Part shown: positions 1-8,504 of the stretch, in pieces | How the letters are laid out: every line of letters begins with the position of its first letter | Numbering within the stretch: the stretch's first letter is position 1 | Assembly: GCA_964585545.1 (NCBI GenBank) | Contig: CAZPDT010000008.1 | Location: 1-64,000 of the forward strand | Direction: 5' to 3' | Source: Brumimicrobium sp964585545 | Lineage (GTDB): Bacteria > Bacteroidota > Bacteroidia > Flavobacteriales_D > Crocinitomicaceae | DNA length: 64,000 nt | The notes under the pieces: generated by a model | What the model was told of the DNA's origin: nothing | Databases searched by the model: none | The model's input: the letters and a program-made list of their open reading frames with translations, nothing else | Made by a program: the position numbers and the translations under genes

Positions 1-21
1 TTTCCAACAAGTTATAAAAAC

Positions 22-51
22 AAAAAAGACTGTCGGAAGGCGGTCTTTTTT
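22..51. terminator. Bidirectional rho-independent terminator
   Basis: An 11-bp stem AAAAAAGACTG / CGGTCTTTTTT (one G:T pair) encloses an 8-base loop. A-rich on the left and T-rich on the right, it can end transcription both ways: from a plus-strand gene lying before the window and from the minus-strand M61 peptidase gene. Confidence 0.75.
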
Positions 52-195
52 TGTTTAGAGTTTGTTTATTTTTAATGCTTGATCTGGCTACTTCCTTTAG
101 AAACATACAATCTTGTTCTATTAACAAATCCAATCCCATACTGTACTTCAATATGGAGTTGGGTTATTTTGTCACAGTATTAAAAAAAAAGAAAA

Positions 196-1902
196 TTATT
201 TTTTCCAACGGTCAAATGTATCCATTTGCTCTTGGTTGGGATTTTTAAGCAATCTCAAGAAATATCTTTGATAAAAACTAGAAGTTATCTTTATTGTAGG
301 CAAAGCAACGATGCGTCCATTTCGATTGATCAATATTTCAATAGGCTCCTCTTTAAAAAAGTTAATCCATTGAGAAGCATCATTGGAAACAGAAACTCCA
401 TTTATTGAAATAACTTTATCTCCCAACTGTCCTCCAGCCTTGTCATACGCACTATTAGGGAAAATAGAATCAATACAAGACGCTCCGTTCTCAAGTGAAA
501 TTTTTGCACCTATAAAAGCAGAAAAATTATCCTTAACAGGTTCTTGTAGCAATTCAATTCCCAAATCATCAAAACATCGTTCTAATAATGGATAATAATC
601 TTTTGTTCCATAGATATAATCGTCAAAAAATGTTTGAAAAGAACAACCTGCAACCTCTTCAATTGCTTTTTGGTAGACATTTCGGGTAACTCCTTTTCCT
701 TGCTTACCGAAGTTATGGTACAAGCTACACATCACATCGTCCAAGTTCTTTTTATTGGAAGTTGATTTTAAAATTTGAACATCGAGCATAAATGCCAATA
801 AACAGCCTTCAGTATAAATTGAAACCTTTCGATTGGGTGCACCTTTAGCATAACCATCCAACCAAGTATCAAATGAAGATGCTGCTACTGAATAATTGAG
901 TCGACCGAAATTATCTCTGTGTTTTTGAATTTGTGTATTCATTTCAATAAAGTACTGGTCTAAAGAAAAAACACCACTTTTATAAAGCATTAGATCTCCC
1001 ATATAAGTCGTAATGCCTTCTGCAATATATCCCAATTCAGAATAGTTTTCTTTTTTAAAATCGTAGGGCATCCACGCATTAGGACGAATGGATTTTACGT
1101 TCCATGTATGGTATAGTTCATGAGAACTCACCCCCAACAACTCAGTATATAAATCTTCGAAAACAGCATAACTCGGTCCCAAAGTAATGACCGTTGATTT
1201 GCAATGCTCTACCCCATGATAAGTCTTGTAAGGCAAGATTTGAAATAAAAAATGATATTCATTTACAGGAAACTGCTTGTATTTTTGAATTTGTTTTTTG
1301 GTGAAGGCTTTAAAATCGTTCAATAATTTTGACCAATTGGGTTTTACCAGTCCATTAAACCAAATATAAAAAGTAACACCTTCAACTTGATATGAGCGTT
1401 GCTGCAATTTAGGAGAACATATAAAGGGACTGTCTGCAAGTTGATCATAATGCTCTGCAACAAATGAATTATTTTCAACAGGTAAAGAATGGGCTATCTC
1501 CCAATTGTCGGGGATATTTAATTTCACTTCAATGGGAGCATTGTATTGAGCATCAGTAAAAAGACAGCAGTTTACCGGATTTACATAAAGTTGATGGGCA
1601 TCCAAAAAAGTTGATCCAGCGTTAAGTTCATGGGCATAATAGGTGTAGGAAACCGTCATTGTAGCACAATCTTCTGTTTGGACCAACCAAGTATTTTTAT
1701 TCGATTTTCGATAACTTAATGGTTCTCCTTTCTCATCAACTATATTGAAATGATTGATGTTCTTGGCAAAATCCCCTAATTCATATCTTCCTGGACGCCA
1801 AGCGGGAACAAAAAGCGTTGTCTCATTTCCTTCCGCCTCGATTTCAGCAGTAATTTGAATGTATTGTTGGTGGGGATTTTCAATATCAAAACTGTACTTC
1901 AT
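196..1902 (-). CDS. M61 family (glycyl aminopeptidase-like) metallopeptidase with PDZ domain
   Basis: Predicted zinc aminopeptidase of family M61, 568 residues, close to the usual length. The zinc motif HELYH is at residues 261-265, followed by TWNVKSIRP, which is typical of M61, and a candidate third zinc ligand glutamate in YIAEG (about 295). The N-terminal third is the beta-rich domain expected of the family. A PDZ domain lies near residues 470-550 (QLGDKVISINGVSV). No signal peptide is visible, so it is probably cytoplasmic. It reads as a single gene convergent with whatever lies to the left. Family is clear; the natural substrate is not known from sequence. Confidence 0.9.
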   Translation of the reverse strand: MKYSFDIENPHQQYIQITAEIEAEGNETTLFVPAWRPGRYELGDFAKNINHFNIVDEKGEPLSYRKSNKNTWLVQTEDCATMTVSYTYYAHELNAGSTFLDAHQLYVNPVNCCLFTDAQYNAPIEVKLNIPDNWEIAHSLPVENNSFVAEHYDQLADSPFICSPKLQQRSYQVEGVTFYIWFNGLVKPNWSKLLNDFKAFTKKQIQKYKQFPVNEYHFLFQILPYKTYHGVEHCKSTVITLGPSYAVFEDLYTELLGVSSHELYHTWNVKSIRPNAWMPYDFKKENYSELGYIAEGITTYMGDLMLYKSGVFSLDQYFIEMNTQIQKHRDNFGRLNYSVAASSFDTWLDGYAKGAPNRKVSIYTEGCLLAFMLDVQILKSTSNKKNLDDVMCSLYHNFGKQGKGVTRNVYQKAIEEVAGCSFQTFFDDYIYGTKDYYPLLERCFDDLGIELLQEPVKDNFSAFIGAKISLENGASCIDSIFPNSAYDKAGGQLGDKVISINGVSVSNDASQWINFFKEEPIEILINRNGRIVALPTIKITSSFYQRYFLRLLKNPNQEQMDTFDRWKK

Positions 1903-1937
1903 ACTCAGTTATTTATAGGGCAAACTATATAAAAAAG

Positions 1938-1969
1938 AAGTACGAACACGATCAATCGCATCCGTACTT
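1938..1969 (-). terminator. Terminator after the MscS-type channel gene
   Basis: Stem AAGTACG / CGTACTT; read on the minus strand it is followed by a T-rich run (TTCTTTTTT). It sits 20 bases past the stop of the channel gene and just before the M61 peptidase start, so it separates the two transcripts. Confidence 0.65.
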
Positions 1970-1989
1970 TTATTGTATAGCACAATCAA

Positions 1990-2808
1990 TTATTTATTTT
2001 CTTTCATCTGTACATTAATTGCTTTTATTGGCAATTCAATACCTTCTTTATCAAATCGTTTTTTGGCAATCTCTGAAAAAGAATTAACAACGTCCCAGTA
2101 TTTATCTGTTGCAAGCCATGCCCTCACATTAAATACCATGAAATTTTCTTCTAAATTTTCTATAAATATTTCATGTTTTGGTTCTTTTTGTAACCCTTCT
2201 ACCTTAGAAATGGATTCATCAAGAATCTGTCGTACCTTATCAATGTCTTCACCAAAGTTAATTTTAAACTTCATGTTCATTCTTCGGGTATCAAATGTAC
2301 TGTAATTGGTAATATTTGCATTTGCCAAATTACCATTGGGAATAACCAATTCTTGATTGTCTGTAGAAGCAAGGTAAGTATAAAACACATGAATTGCTTT
2401 AACGGTTCCTGATGTTCCATTAAATGATATGAAATCTCCTGCTCGAAAGGGTTTTAAAATGAGAATAATTACACCTCCTGCAAAATTAGCCAAACTTCCC
2501 TGAAGCGCTAGTCCAATAGCTAAACCTGCGGCACCTAATATGGCGATAAAACTGGTGGTTTCAATCCCAACCATTCCTGCGACAGAAATAATCAACAACA
2601 AACGAAGAATGAATTTTGTAATCGATTTTAGGAAGGGACGCAACGAAATATCTATGTCTTTTTTTTCCATCATTTTTGCTATAGCAGTAGTTAATTTATT
2701 AATCAGCCACCAGCCAATAATAAGAACAACAATAGCTAAAATAACTTTTCCTGCGTAGTGAACGGCTAGGTCTTTAACCATGTCCCAATAATACAATATC
2801 GTTTCCAT
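1990..2808 (-). CDS. Small-conductance mechanosensitive channel (MscS family)
   Basis: Inner-membrane channel that opens on membrane tension to release solutes after osmotic downshock. About 272 residues, similar to E. coli MscS. Three N-terminal membrane segments are visible (residues about 15-120). The third contains the small-residue pore helix, with GAAGLAIGLALQGSLANFAGG matching the MscS pore signature in part (AIGLALQGSLANFA), followed by the beta domain (GTVKAIHVFYTYLASTDNQ). An upstream in-frame start at 2850 would precede the likely -7 box at 2840-2847, so the ATG at 2808 (METILYYW) is preferred. It is a single-gene unit with its own terminator. Confidence 0.92.
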   Translation of the reverse strand: METILYYWDMVKDLAVHYAGKVILAIVVLIIGWWLINKLTTAIAKMMEKKDIDISLRPFLKSITKFILRLLLIISVAGMVGIETTSFIAILGAAGLAIGLALQGSLANFAGGVIILILKPFRAGDFISFNGTSGTVKAIHVFYTYLASTDNQELVIPNGNLANANITNYSTFDTRRMNMKFKINFGEDIDKVRQILDESISKVEGLQKEPKHEIFIENLEENFMVFNVRAWLATDKYWDVVNSFSEIAKKRFDKEGIELPIKAINVQMKENK

Positions 2809-2839
2809 ATATTTCTTTGTTTTTAATTTAAATGAATGA

Positions 2840-2847
2840 CAAAAATA
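2840..2847 (-). promoter_or_regulatory. -7 box of the MscS-type gene
   Basis: TATTTTTG on the minus strand matches the Bacteroidota -7 consensus TAnnTTTG, about 32 bases before the ATG at 2808. No clear -33 TTTG is seen. It argues against the longer reading frame beginning at 2850. Confidence 0.5.
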
Positions 2848-2902
2848 CAATAATTATCTTATTGAACTCAATAGCTTTATAAAATCAATTTGCATCGCTC
2901 TC

Positions 2903-3044
2903 GTCTGTTCGGGTGAATTTCGTAACGCAGTGGAGAAATTTGTATCGAGAACAAGAGAGCATCCCAAGCATAAATTAACTTCCCAGTACAAAACACCGCA
3001 CGGTTCTCGATACACCTTCGCTACGCTACGGCACTCGAACTGAC
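2903..3044. repeat. Imperfect palindromic intergenic repeat running into the symporter 3' end
   Basis: Two arms of about 42-50 bases are inverted copies of each other: the left arm 2903-2952 begins GTCTGTTCGGGTG and ends GTATCGAGAAC; the right arm 3003-3044, reverse-complemented, begins GTCAGTTCGAGTG and ends GTATCGAGAAC. The inner 11 bases match perfectly. I recall similar elements ending in GTATCGAGAAC in flavobacterial intergenic DNA, but this was not checked. The right arm overlaps the last codons and the stop of the sodium:solute symporter gene. Confidence 0.75.
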
Positions 3045-4756
3045 GTGCTCTCACTCTGGAACCTTCTTTTTCCTTCTGTAATTTGCAGCAATATAGCAAT
3101 CCCAATCACAAGTGCACAACCAAATAAGTTGAGCCATAAATAAGGCATCCAATCTAGCCACCAACCTATAATAACAATAACTTGAGTAATTATTGCAGCA
3201 ATAAATACCGCTCTTCCTTTGATGAATTTAAAGAAAAATGCCAGGAGAAAAATACCCAGCACATTGCCGTAAAATATTGAACCAATGATGTTAACCAATT
3301 GAATCAAATTATCGAATAAACTTGCGGTGCAAGCAAAGGTGATGGCCAATATTCCCCACATTAAAGTAAACCATTTCGAAGCATTGACATAATGTTTTTC
3401 AGATTTATCTGATTTTTCTGAAGTTGCTGATTTTCGATTGCGCCTGTACAAATCTACAACAGTTGTGGAGGCTAAAGCATTGAGTTCAGAAGCTGTTGAA
3501 GACATGGCCGCTGAAAAAATAACAGCCAGCAGTAAACCGATTAATCCTCTGGGAAGATTTTCCAAAACAAAATGTATAAAAACATAATCTTTATCGTTTG
3601 TTTCAATTTTATCATTGGCCTGCATAATGATTTGATCTCCTTGTTTATGCAATTCAGTTGCTTCTTGATTGTAGCTTTTAAGTTTTAATTTTATGGCTTC
3701 TCTTTCAGAAGGATTTGTAGCATTGACGTATGCAATTGAAGCTTTTCCTCTTTTTTCTTGATTGATATCTAGCTTATTTTGCAAGGATTGGTATTGGTCT
3801 GCATATTCTGAATCCATCGCTGTTTTTTGTGCAACAGGACTAAAATTTAATGGTGTTGAATTGAATTGATAAAATACAAACACCAAAACACCCACCAATA
3901 AAATAAAAAACTGCATCGGTACTTTTACCAAACCGTTAAAAATCATCCCCATTTGACTTTCTCGAACTGATTTCCCCGAGAGGTAACGTTGCACCTGACT
4001 TTGATCTGTTCCAAAGTAGGATAAAGCAAGAAAAGTTCCTCCTATAAGTCCACTCCATAGTGTGTAGCGGTTATCAAAATCAAAAGAAAAATCAAGGATT
4101 TCCATTTTGCCACTTGCTCCTGCAACTTCAAGTGCATTTGAAAAATTAATTCCCTCCGGCAATTGGTTCAATATTATAAAAAACACTGCAAACATACCGA
4201 TAAATATGATGCCCATTTGTTGTTTTTGGGTAACGCTTACTGCTTTTGTTCCTCCTGAAACTGTGTAAATAATTACCAATGTCCCAATCACTATGTTAAG
4301 GACGAATAGATTCCAACCCAATACTGCAGAAAGAATTATAGAGGGTGCAAAAATGGTAATTCCTGCGGCCAAACCCCGTTGTATTAGAAATAAAATTGCA
4401 GTAAGTGTTCTTGTTCTTGAATTGAAACGTCTTTCTAAAAATTCATAAGCTGTATACACTTTTAGACGGTGATATATGGGAATAAAAACAGCACAAATAA
4501 TCACCATTGCGATGGGCAGCCCAAAATAGAACTGTACGAATCCCATCCCACTGCTAAAGGCTTGACCAGGCGTAGATAAAAAGGTAATTGCACTGGCTTG
4601 AGTTGCCATAACAGACAAGCCGATCGTCCACCATTTTGCAGAACTGCCGCCTTTTAGGTAATCATTAACATTTTTGCTTCCACGAGTTTTGTAAAAGCCG
4701 TACAATACGATAAATCCCAAAGTTCCAAACAATACAATCCAATCGAGAAGCTCCAT
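3026..4756 (-). CDS. Sodium:solute symporter (SSS family)
   Basis: Inner-membrane sodium-coupled transporter, 576 residues, with about 13-14 hydrophobic segments. N-terminal MELLDWIVLFGTLGF and the following YLKGGSSAKWWTIGLS are typical of Bacteroidota SSS proteins. A long charged, helix-prone insertion (about residues 315-385) separates two membrane segments. The substrate cannot be told from sequence. It is the last gene of a three-gene operon with a PIG-L deacetylase and a 38-residue membrane protein, so it may import a sugar-related product of that enzyme. The last five or six residues (SVRVP and stop) are encoded inside a palindromic intergenic repeat and probably differ from the ancestral tail. 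Confidence 0.9.
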   Translation of the reverse strand: MELLDWIVLFGTLGFIVLYGFYKTRGSKNVNDYLKGGSSAKWWTIGLSVMATQASAITFLSTPGQAFSSGMGFVQFYFGLPIAMVIICAVFIPIYHRLKVYTAYEFLERRFNSRTRTLTAILFLIQRGLAAGITIFAPSIILSAVLGWNLFVLNIVIGTLVIIYTVSGGTKAVSVTQKQQMGIIFIGMFAVFFIILNQLPEGINFSNALEVAGASGKMEILDFSFDFDNRYTLWSGLIGGTFLALSYFGTDQSQVQRYLSGKSVRESQMGMIFNGLVKVPMQFFILLVGVLVFVFYQFNSTPLNFSPVAQKTAMDSEYADQYQSLQNKLDINQEKRGKASIAYVNATNPSEREAIKLKLKSYNQEATELHKQGDQIIMQANDKIETNDKDYVFIHFVLENLPRGLIGLLLAVIFSAAMSSTASELNALASTTVVDLYRRNRKSATSEKSDKSEKHYVNASKWFTLMWGILAITFACTASLFDNLIQLVNIIGSIFYGNVLGIFLLAFFFKFIKGRAVFIAAIITQVIVIIGWWLDWMPYLWLNLFGCALVIGIAILLQITEGKRRFQSESTSVRVP

Positions 4757-4764
4757 TTATATAA

Positions 4765-4881
4765 CTAGTTTAAACTATTCATGATAAAATAAAAAGCAAT
4801 AATATAGAGAAGGTTAGTGACCAAAACAACAGTATAGGTCTTTTCCCAATGGTATTTTTGACGGTCTTCTTTCATCTTCAT
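4765..4881 (-). CDS. 38-residue single-pass membrane protein between deacetylase and symporter
   Basis: A 38-codon frame starts at ATG 4881 (alternative ATG 4875) and ends with TAG at 4765. It lies 21 bases after the deacetylase stop and 8 bases before the symporter start, so it sits inside an operon. The protein has a charged N-terminus (MKMKEDRQKYHWEKTY) and one hydrophobic helix (about residues 16-34, ending YIIAFYFIM). The tight spacing on both sides and clean membrane-protein composition support a real gene. I recall similarly placed short ORFs beside SSS genes in Flavobacteriia but could not check. It could be a small accessory subunit of the symporter. Confidence 0.65.
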   Translation of the reverse strand: MKMKEDRQKYHWEKTYTVVLVTNLLYIIAFYFIMNSLN

Positions 4882-4902
4882 AAAAATAATAAAATCCTTG
4901 AG

Positions 4903-7401
4903 TTAATTGCCTAAAGAAAGCAAATTGGTAAACAAACGATAAGCTCCGGCAACTCCTGCGGGCAATTCTCTAAAAAAACTCAGTCCTGTATAAATAAAAT
5001 ATCCTTCTCCATATTTTGCTACCAACAGACTTCCTTTTAATTCCTTTTCTCCTTTGTCATGCATGCCTAAAATTGGAGTGAATTCCTTACCCCATTTGCG
5101 AGGAAAGTACAGTCCACGTTCTTGAACCCAACCTTCGAAATCCTTCTGGGTAATCTTGTTTGGCGTGTTTAAAAGTGGGTGTTCTGGTGTTAAAAACTTC
5201 ACCGCCGAGTTTTCATCGGTTACCCGATCGTGAGAAAGTTCTAATTTATAAGGTGCCACCTTATCTGTCTTTAACTCTCGTGTTGTATTGTATTGATTGA
5301 CTACCGTTCCTCCTTTTTTGACATATTCAAAAAGAGTGTTTTGTTTTAGCACTAATCCATTGTCTTTATCATACGCTCGGATTCCAACCACCACAGCATC
5401 AAATTGTTGAAGTTTCTTAAGGGTGATATCCTTTGCGTTTATAAGGGTTACTTTATAGCCAATTTCTCTAAGACTTTGGGGCACTTCATCTCCCGCTCCT
5501 ATAATGTAGCCAATATTTTCTCCACGTTTTTGAATATCAAAATGAATCACTTTTGTTTTTGCAGGAAGCAGCACTGTTTGTTCATTTATATGAGGATAAT
5601 CTATAATGTGTAATTCTTTGCCAAACACCATGCCTTCCCCATCTAAAAACTCTGGAAACAAGGTGGATTCACTCTGGTTTATAGGTGGAGTCACAGTGAA
5701 TTCGACCGTTTTATGACTGCCTTTTTTATCCAAATCTATCTGGATTTTCTCGGGAGAAATTTTCCACCCTTCAATATTTCTCAAAGCAACGGTTCCAGAT
5801 ATATTGTCTTTGTAGGCTTTAATATCAACTTTAACTTTTTTAGAAGAGGAATCTGCAAAAATCAAAGTTTTATTCAACATGGCTATTGAAACTTTAGGAA
5901 CAATTGCAAAAGGTCTTTCCACCTCTCCTTGTGTCGGTGTTGATGTTTTAAAAACCAATTTACGTTGAAAATCTATTGGTACATCATTTATGGTTGTATG
6001 AAAAACAACGTGCATCTGTGGAGGAGCTTTTGGCAAACCAATTAACTCTTGATTGTTCACCTTGTACATACCCAAAGAATGGGGGTTTCGCAACCAATAT
6101 GGACTTGTAGGTTCTAAATTTTTAAATAAATCAAAGCTTTCAGTTGTTTTAAAATCAACATTGTTTTTTAAAGGTTGATTCAATTCATAAGAATACCCTG
6201 TCGTTGTTGGAACGATACTTACACTTTTTAGGGTTACATCAGCATTAGAGCGGTTTATAGCTTCAATATTTAGAGTGATTTTATCGCCTACTGTAGCAAA
6301 CTCTTCAGATGTTGCCGATTGTAAATACATTCCTGCACAGTCGAGCAATATTTCTTTTATTTCTTTGAGTTTAATCTTGCGCCAATGGTCATTTTCTAAT
6401 TTTTGAATCAATTGATATGCTTTAAGCAGCTTTGGAATAGAAGCCGAAGGATTTTCAAAATTAAACTCCTTTTGCACTTTAGTTAATATTTCACCTATTT
6501 TAGTACCACCTTCTACCCTATTCCAAGTGGTGTCAATTCCATTAAAAAAAGAGTGAGAATGTATATCAAAATCACCTTTTATCAACTCGAGGTAGTTCAC
6601 ATCTTTTCCCCGCTTGCCTTCTACTCCAAAGCCTTGTGATTTGTGTTGACTCCGACTCAGTGCAGATATTTCAGTATTAGAAAGTCCGCGCATGGGGAAA
6701 TAACTGCCTACATCTACCTTAAAATACTTGGATTTATCCACACTTTTAAACTTTTTCTTACTGCCAAAAAACCACCAATTGGTATTAAAAAACAACGCTT
6801 TAGGTTGCCAAGTATCGACCGACTTTAATTGTTCTGGGTACTTAGATTTGTCGTTTGCTATATCAAATGCCTCAACACTTAACATCGCTGAGGCGGTATG
6901 ATGTCCATGAGTTGTACCAGGGGTGCGGTGATCAAATCGATTTATAATCACGTCGGGTTGAAACTTTCGAATAACGTATACCAAATCACCGAGCACTTTT
7001 TTTTTATCCCAAAAATTAAATGTTTCTTCGGGGGTTTTAGAATATCCAAAATCATTGGCTCTGGAGAAAAACTGATGTCCGCCGTCAATTCTTCTTGCTG
7101 CAAGTAACTCCTCTGTACGAATTACGCCCAAAAGTTCTCTTATTTCGGGACCAATAAGGTTTTGACCTCCATCACCACGCGTCAATGCCATGTATCCTAC
7201 ACGTGCATGTACTTTGTTAGAAAGGTAGGAAATCATTGCAGTATTTTCATCATCTGGATGAGCTGCGACATACAAAACGCTCCCTAGAAAATTAAGTTTC
7301 TCAATTTTATCATAAATTGCTGTTGATGAAAAATGTTTAGGCGTCTGTGAATAACCAATATTAAATGCCAATAACAGAGAAAAAAGTAAGATCCTTTTCA
7401 T
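4903..7401 (-). CDS. Secreted PIG-L family deacetylase
   Basis: 832 residues with an N-terminal signal peptide (MKRILLFSLLLAFNIGYSQ), so exported. The PIG-L/LmbE fold supplies zinc ligands in HPDDE (residues 48-52) and HGHH (about 165-168); this family removes N-acetyl groups from N-acetylglucosamine-type sugars. It is far longer than the roughly 230-residue single-domain enzymes such as BshB: the middle is beta-rich, and the last 190 residues resemble a class-I glutamine amidotransferase-like fold (DAVVVGIRAYDKDNG) of unknown role. First gene of an operon with the small membrane protein and symporter. Deacetylase family is clear, substrate is not. Confidence 0.88.
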   Translation of the reverse strand: MKRILLFSLLLAFNIGYSQTPKHFSSTAIYDKIEKLNFLGSVLYVAAHPDDENTAMISYLSNKVHARVGYMALTRGDGGQNLIGPEIRELLGVIRTEELLAARRIDGGHQFFSRANDFGYSKTPEETFNFWDKKKVLGDLVYVIRKFQPDVIINRFDHRTPGTTHGHHTASAMLSVEAFDIANDKSKYPEQLKSVDTWQPKALFFNTNWWFFGSKKKFKSVDKSKYFKVDVGSYFPMRGLSNTEISALSRSQHKSQGFGVEGKRGKDVNYLELIKGDFDIHSHSFFNGIDTTWNRVEGGTKIGEILTKVQKEFNFENPSASIPKLLKAYQLIQKLENDHWRKIKLKEIKEILLDCAGMYLQSATSEEFATVGDKITLNIEAINRSNADVTLKSVSIVPTTTGYSYELNQPLKNNVDFKTTESFDLFKNLEPTSPYWLRNPHSLGMYKVNNQELIGLPKAPPQMHVVFHTTINDVPIDFQRKLVFKTSTPTQGEVERPFAIVPKVSIAMLNKTLIFADSSSKKVKVDIKAYKDNISGTVALRNIEGWKISPEKIQIDLDKKGSHKTVEFTVTPPINQSESTLFPEFLDGEGMVFGKELHIIDYPHINEQTVLLPAKTKVIHFDIQKRGENIGYIIGAGDEVPQSLREIGYKVTLINAKDITLKKLQQFDAVVVGIRAYDKDNGLVLKQNTLFEYVKKGGTVVNQYNTTRELKTDKVAPYKLELSHDRVTDENSAVKFLTPEHPLLNTPNKITQKDFEGWVQERGLYFPRKWGKEFTPILGMHDKGEKELKGSLLVAKYGEGYFIYTGLSFFRELPAGVAGAYRLFTNLLSLGN

Positions 7402-7423
7402 TTGTGTATAAATTTTGAACAGT

Positions 7424-7431
7424 CAAAATTA
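7424..7431 (-). promoter_or_regulatory. -7 box of the deacetylase-symporter operon
   Basis: TAATTTTG on the minus strand fits TAnnTTTG, about 22 bases before the ATG at 7401. No -33 TTTG at the expected distance. Confidence 0.45.
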
Positions 7432-7463
7432 ATGAAAATAAACAGACCGTTTCTTAAATGTTT

Positions 7464-7507
7464 GTTAATGGTAGATTTTAGATTATGGATTTTAGTTGGT
7501 AGATTTT
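7464..7507. repeat. TTTTAGAT-type intergenic repeat, copy 1
   Basis: Degenerate array of GTAGATTTTAGAT and GGATTTTAGTTGGTAGATTTT units. It contains the stop codon and the last residues (KSTN) of the cupin gene at 7492. Similar arrays are at 9391-9450 and 13613-13642. Confidence 0.55.
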
Positions 7508-7899
7508 GGGAGCAGGAACAGGGTAAGTAAAAAAACACTTTCTTTGTTTGCTTTGATTTCATGAGGTATTTTGGATTTTAGGGTTACCAATTCTCCTGCT
7601 GTTAACTTAATATGATTTTCTTCAGTAGTAAAAGTAATTTCTCCTTCAATAACTTGAATGCTGATCTCTGCTTTGGTGGAGTGTTCTTTTAAAAGAGCAT
7701 TTTGGTGCATGCCTATAAGGACAATCCGCATGTTTTCAGATTTAAAAATAGTAATGGAATTGTGGTCGCTCGTTTTCCATGTCTTTTCAGTTTTTATTTG
7801 AGCCTTGTACTTATTCAAATCTGCTTTAACCATCGGTCCCTCAATGACTCTTTCGCCTTTTGGTCGTAAAGGTGTAGATTTATTTGAATGTTGTCCCAT
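7492..7899 (-). CDS. Cupin-domain protein
   Basis: Small 135-residue protein with a single cupin barrel: the second half has the cupin order STKAEISIQVIEGEITFTT...LTAGELVTLKSKIPHEIKA, where a barrel histidine (IPHEI) is visible. The usual first motif (HxH) is replaced by LLKEHSTKAE, with one H and one E, so metal binding is uncertain. The first 35 residues are basic and polar. No function can be assigned. The last residues lie in a TTTTAGAT-type repeat. It is followed upstream on the same strand by the DUF202 gene, 48 bases away, so the two may be cotranscribed. Confidence 0.7.
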   Translation of the reverse strand: MGQHSNKSTPLRPKGERVIEGPMVKADLNKYKAQIKTEKTWKTSDHNSITIFKSENMRIVLIGMHQNALLKEHSTKAEISIQVIEGEITFTTEENHIKLTAGELVTLKSKIPHEIKANKESVFLLTLFLLPKSTN

Positions 7900-7947
7900 C
7901 TTGGTTTATCTTAAACTGTTTTTTTACTTTTTATAAAAGTACTACAA

Positions 7948-8409
7948 TCATAGTATTTTATCAACGCTAAACATTAAAAATAATAAAAAAACACCAAATA
8001 ATACTGTTAGAAAGGCATAAGAAGTGGGCAACCAGGGATTATAATGTCTGGGCAAAGGATAATCTTTTTTATAGTTTTTTACGTAAGCTATAAATCGTAT
8101 TCCAGAGGAAATTGCAATAAAAAGAGAAAAAAAGACCAACCCAAACCCGATTGTTTTTGTATAGATTTCAATTGTGGCTAAATGTTTTATCTGTAGGCCC
8201 ATTTTAAAAAATAAAATATCCAATCTGTTGATTGCTATTCCAAAAATCATGGCTGCAAGTGCAGTTCTTATCCATACTGACAATGTGCGTTCAGCATTCA
8301 TATAAGATCGACCAGCAGAAAAAGTAGTGCTTTTTTCAGAAAGTTCAATTAATCTTTTCATTCCCTCTATTTGAGATTTAACATTCTTTTCATCATTGGT
8401 ATTCTGCAT
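7948..8409 (-). CDS. DUF202 (YidH-like) membrane protein
   Basis: 153 residues with three hydrophobic segments (about residues 50-70, 90-112, 128-150). The segment AGRSYMNAERTLSVWIRTALAAM contains the NAERTLSVWIRTALA block that characterises DUF202/YidH proteins. The 45 residues before the first helix are hydrophilic. The family is of unknown function. It is probably an inner-membrane protein. Confidence 0.8.
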   Translation of the reverse strand: MQNTNDEKNVKSQIEGMKRLIELSEKSTTFSAGRSYMNAERTLSVWIRTALAAMIFGIAINRLDILFFKMGLQIKHLATIEIYTKTIGFGLVFFSLFIAISSGIRFIAYVKNYKKDYPLPRHYNPWLPTSYAFLTVLFGVFLLFLMFSVDKIL

Positions 8410-8504
8410 CTTACGTATTTTAAAATGAATATATTGTTTATCGAAAATAGAAATAATAGAGGAAAATAAAAAGACTATAGTGGGTTTAAATTCCCCATTT
8501 CAGG

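Noticed and set aside
2854..3105. 83-residue reading frame on the minus strand
   Set aside because: It lies across the palindromic repeat and overlaps the symporter 3' end; composition is not protein-like.
4903..7401. Bacillithiol deacetylase BshB
   Set aside because: Signal peptide and 832-residue multidomain length differ from the roughly 240-residue cytoplasmic BshB.
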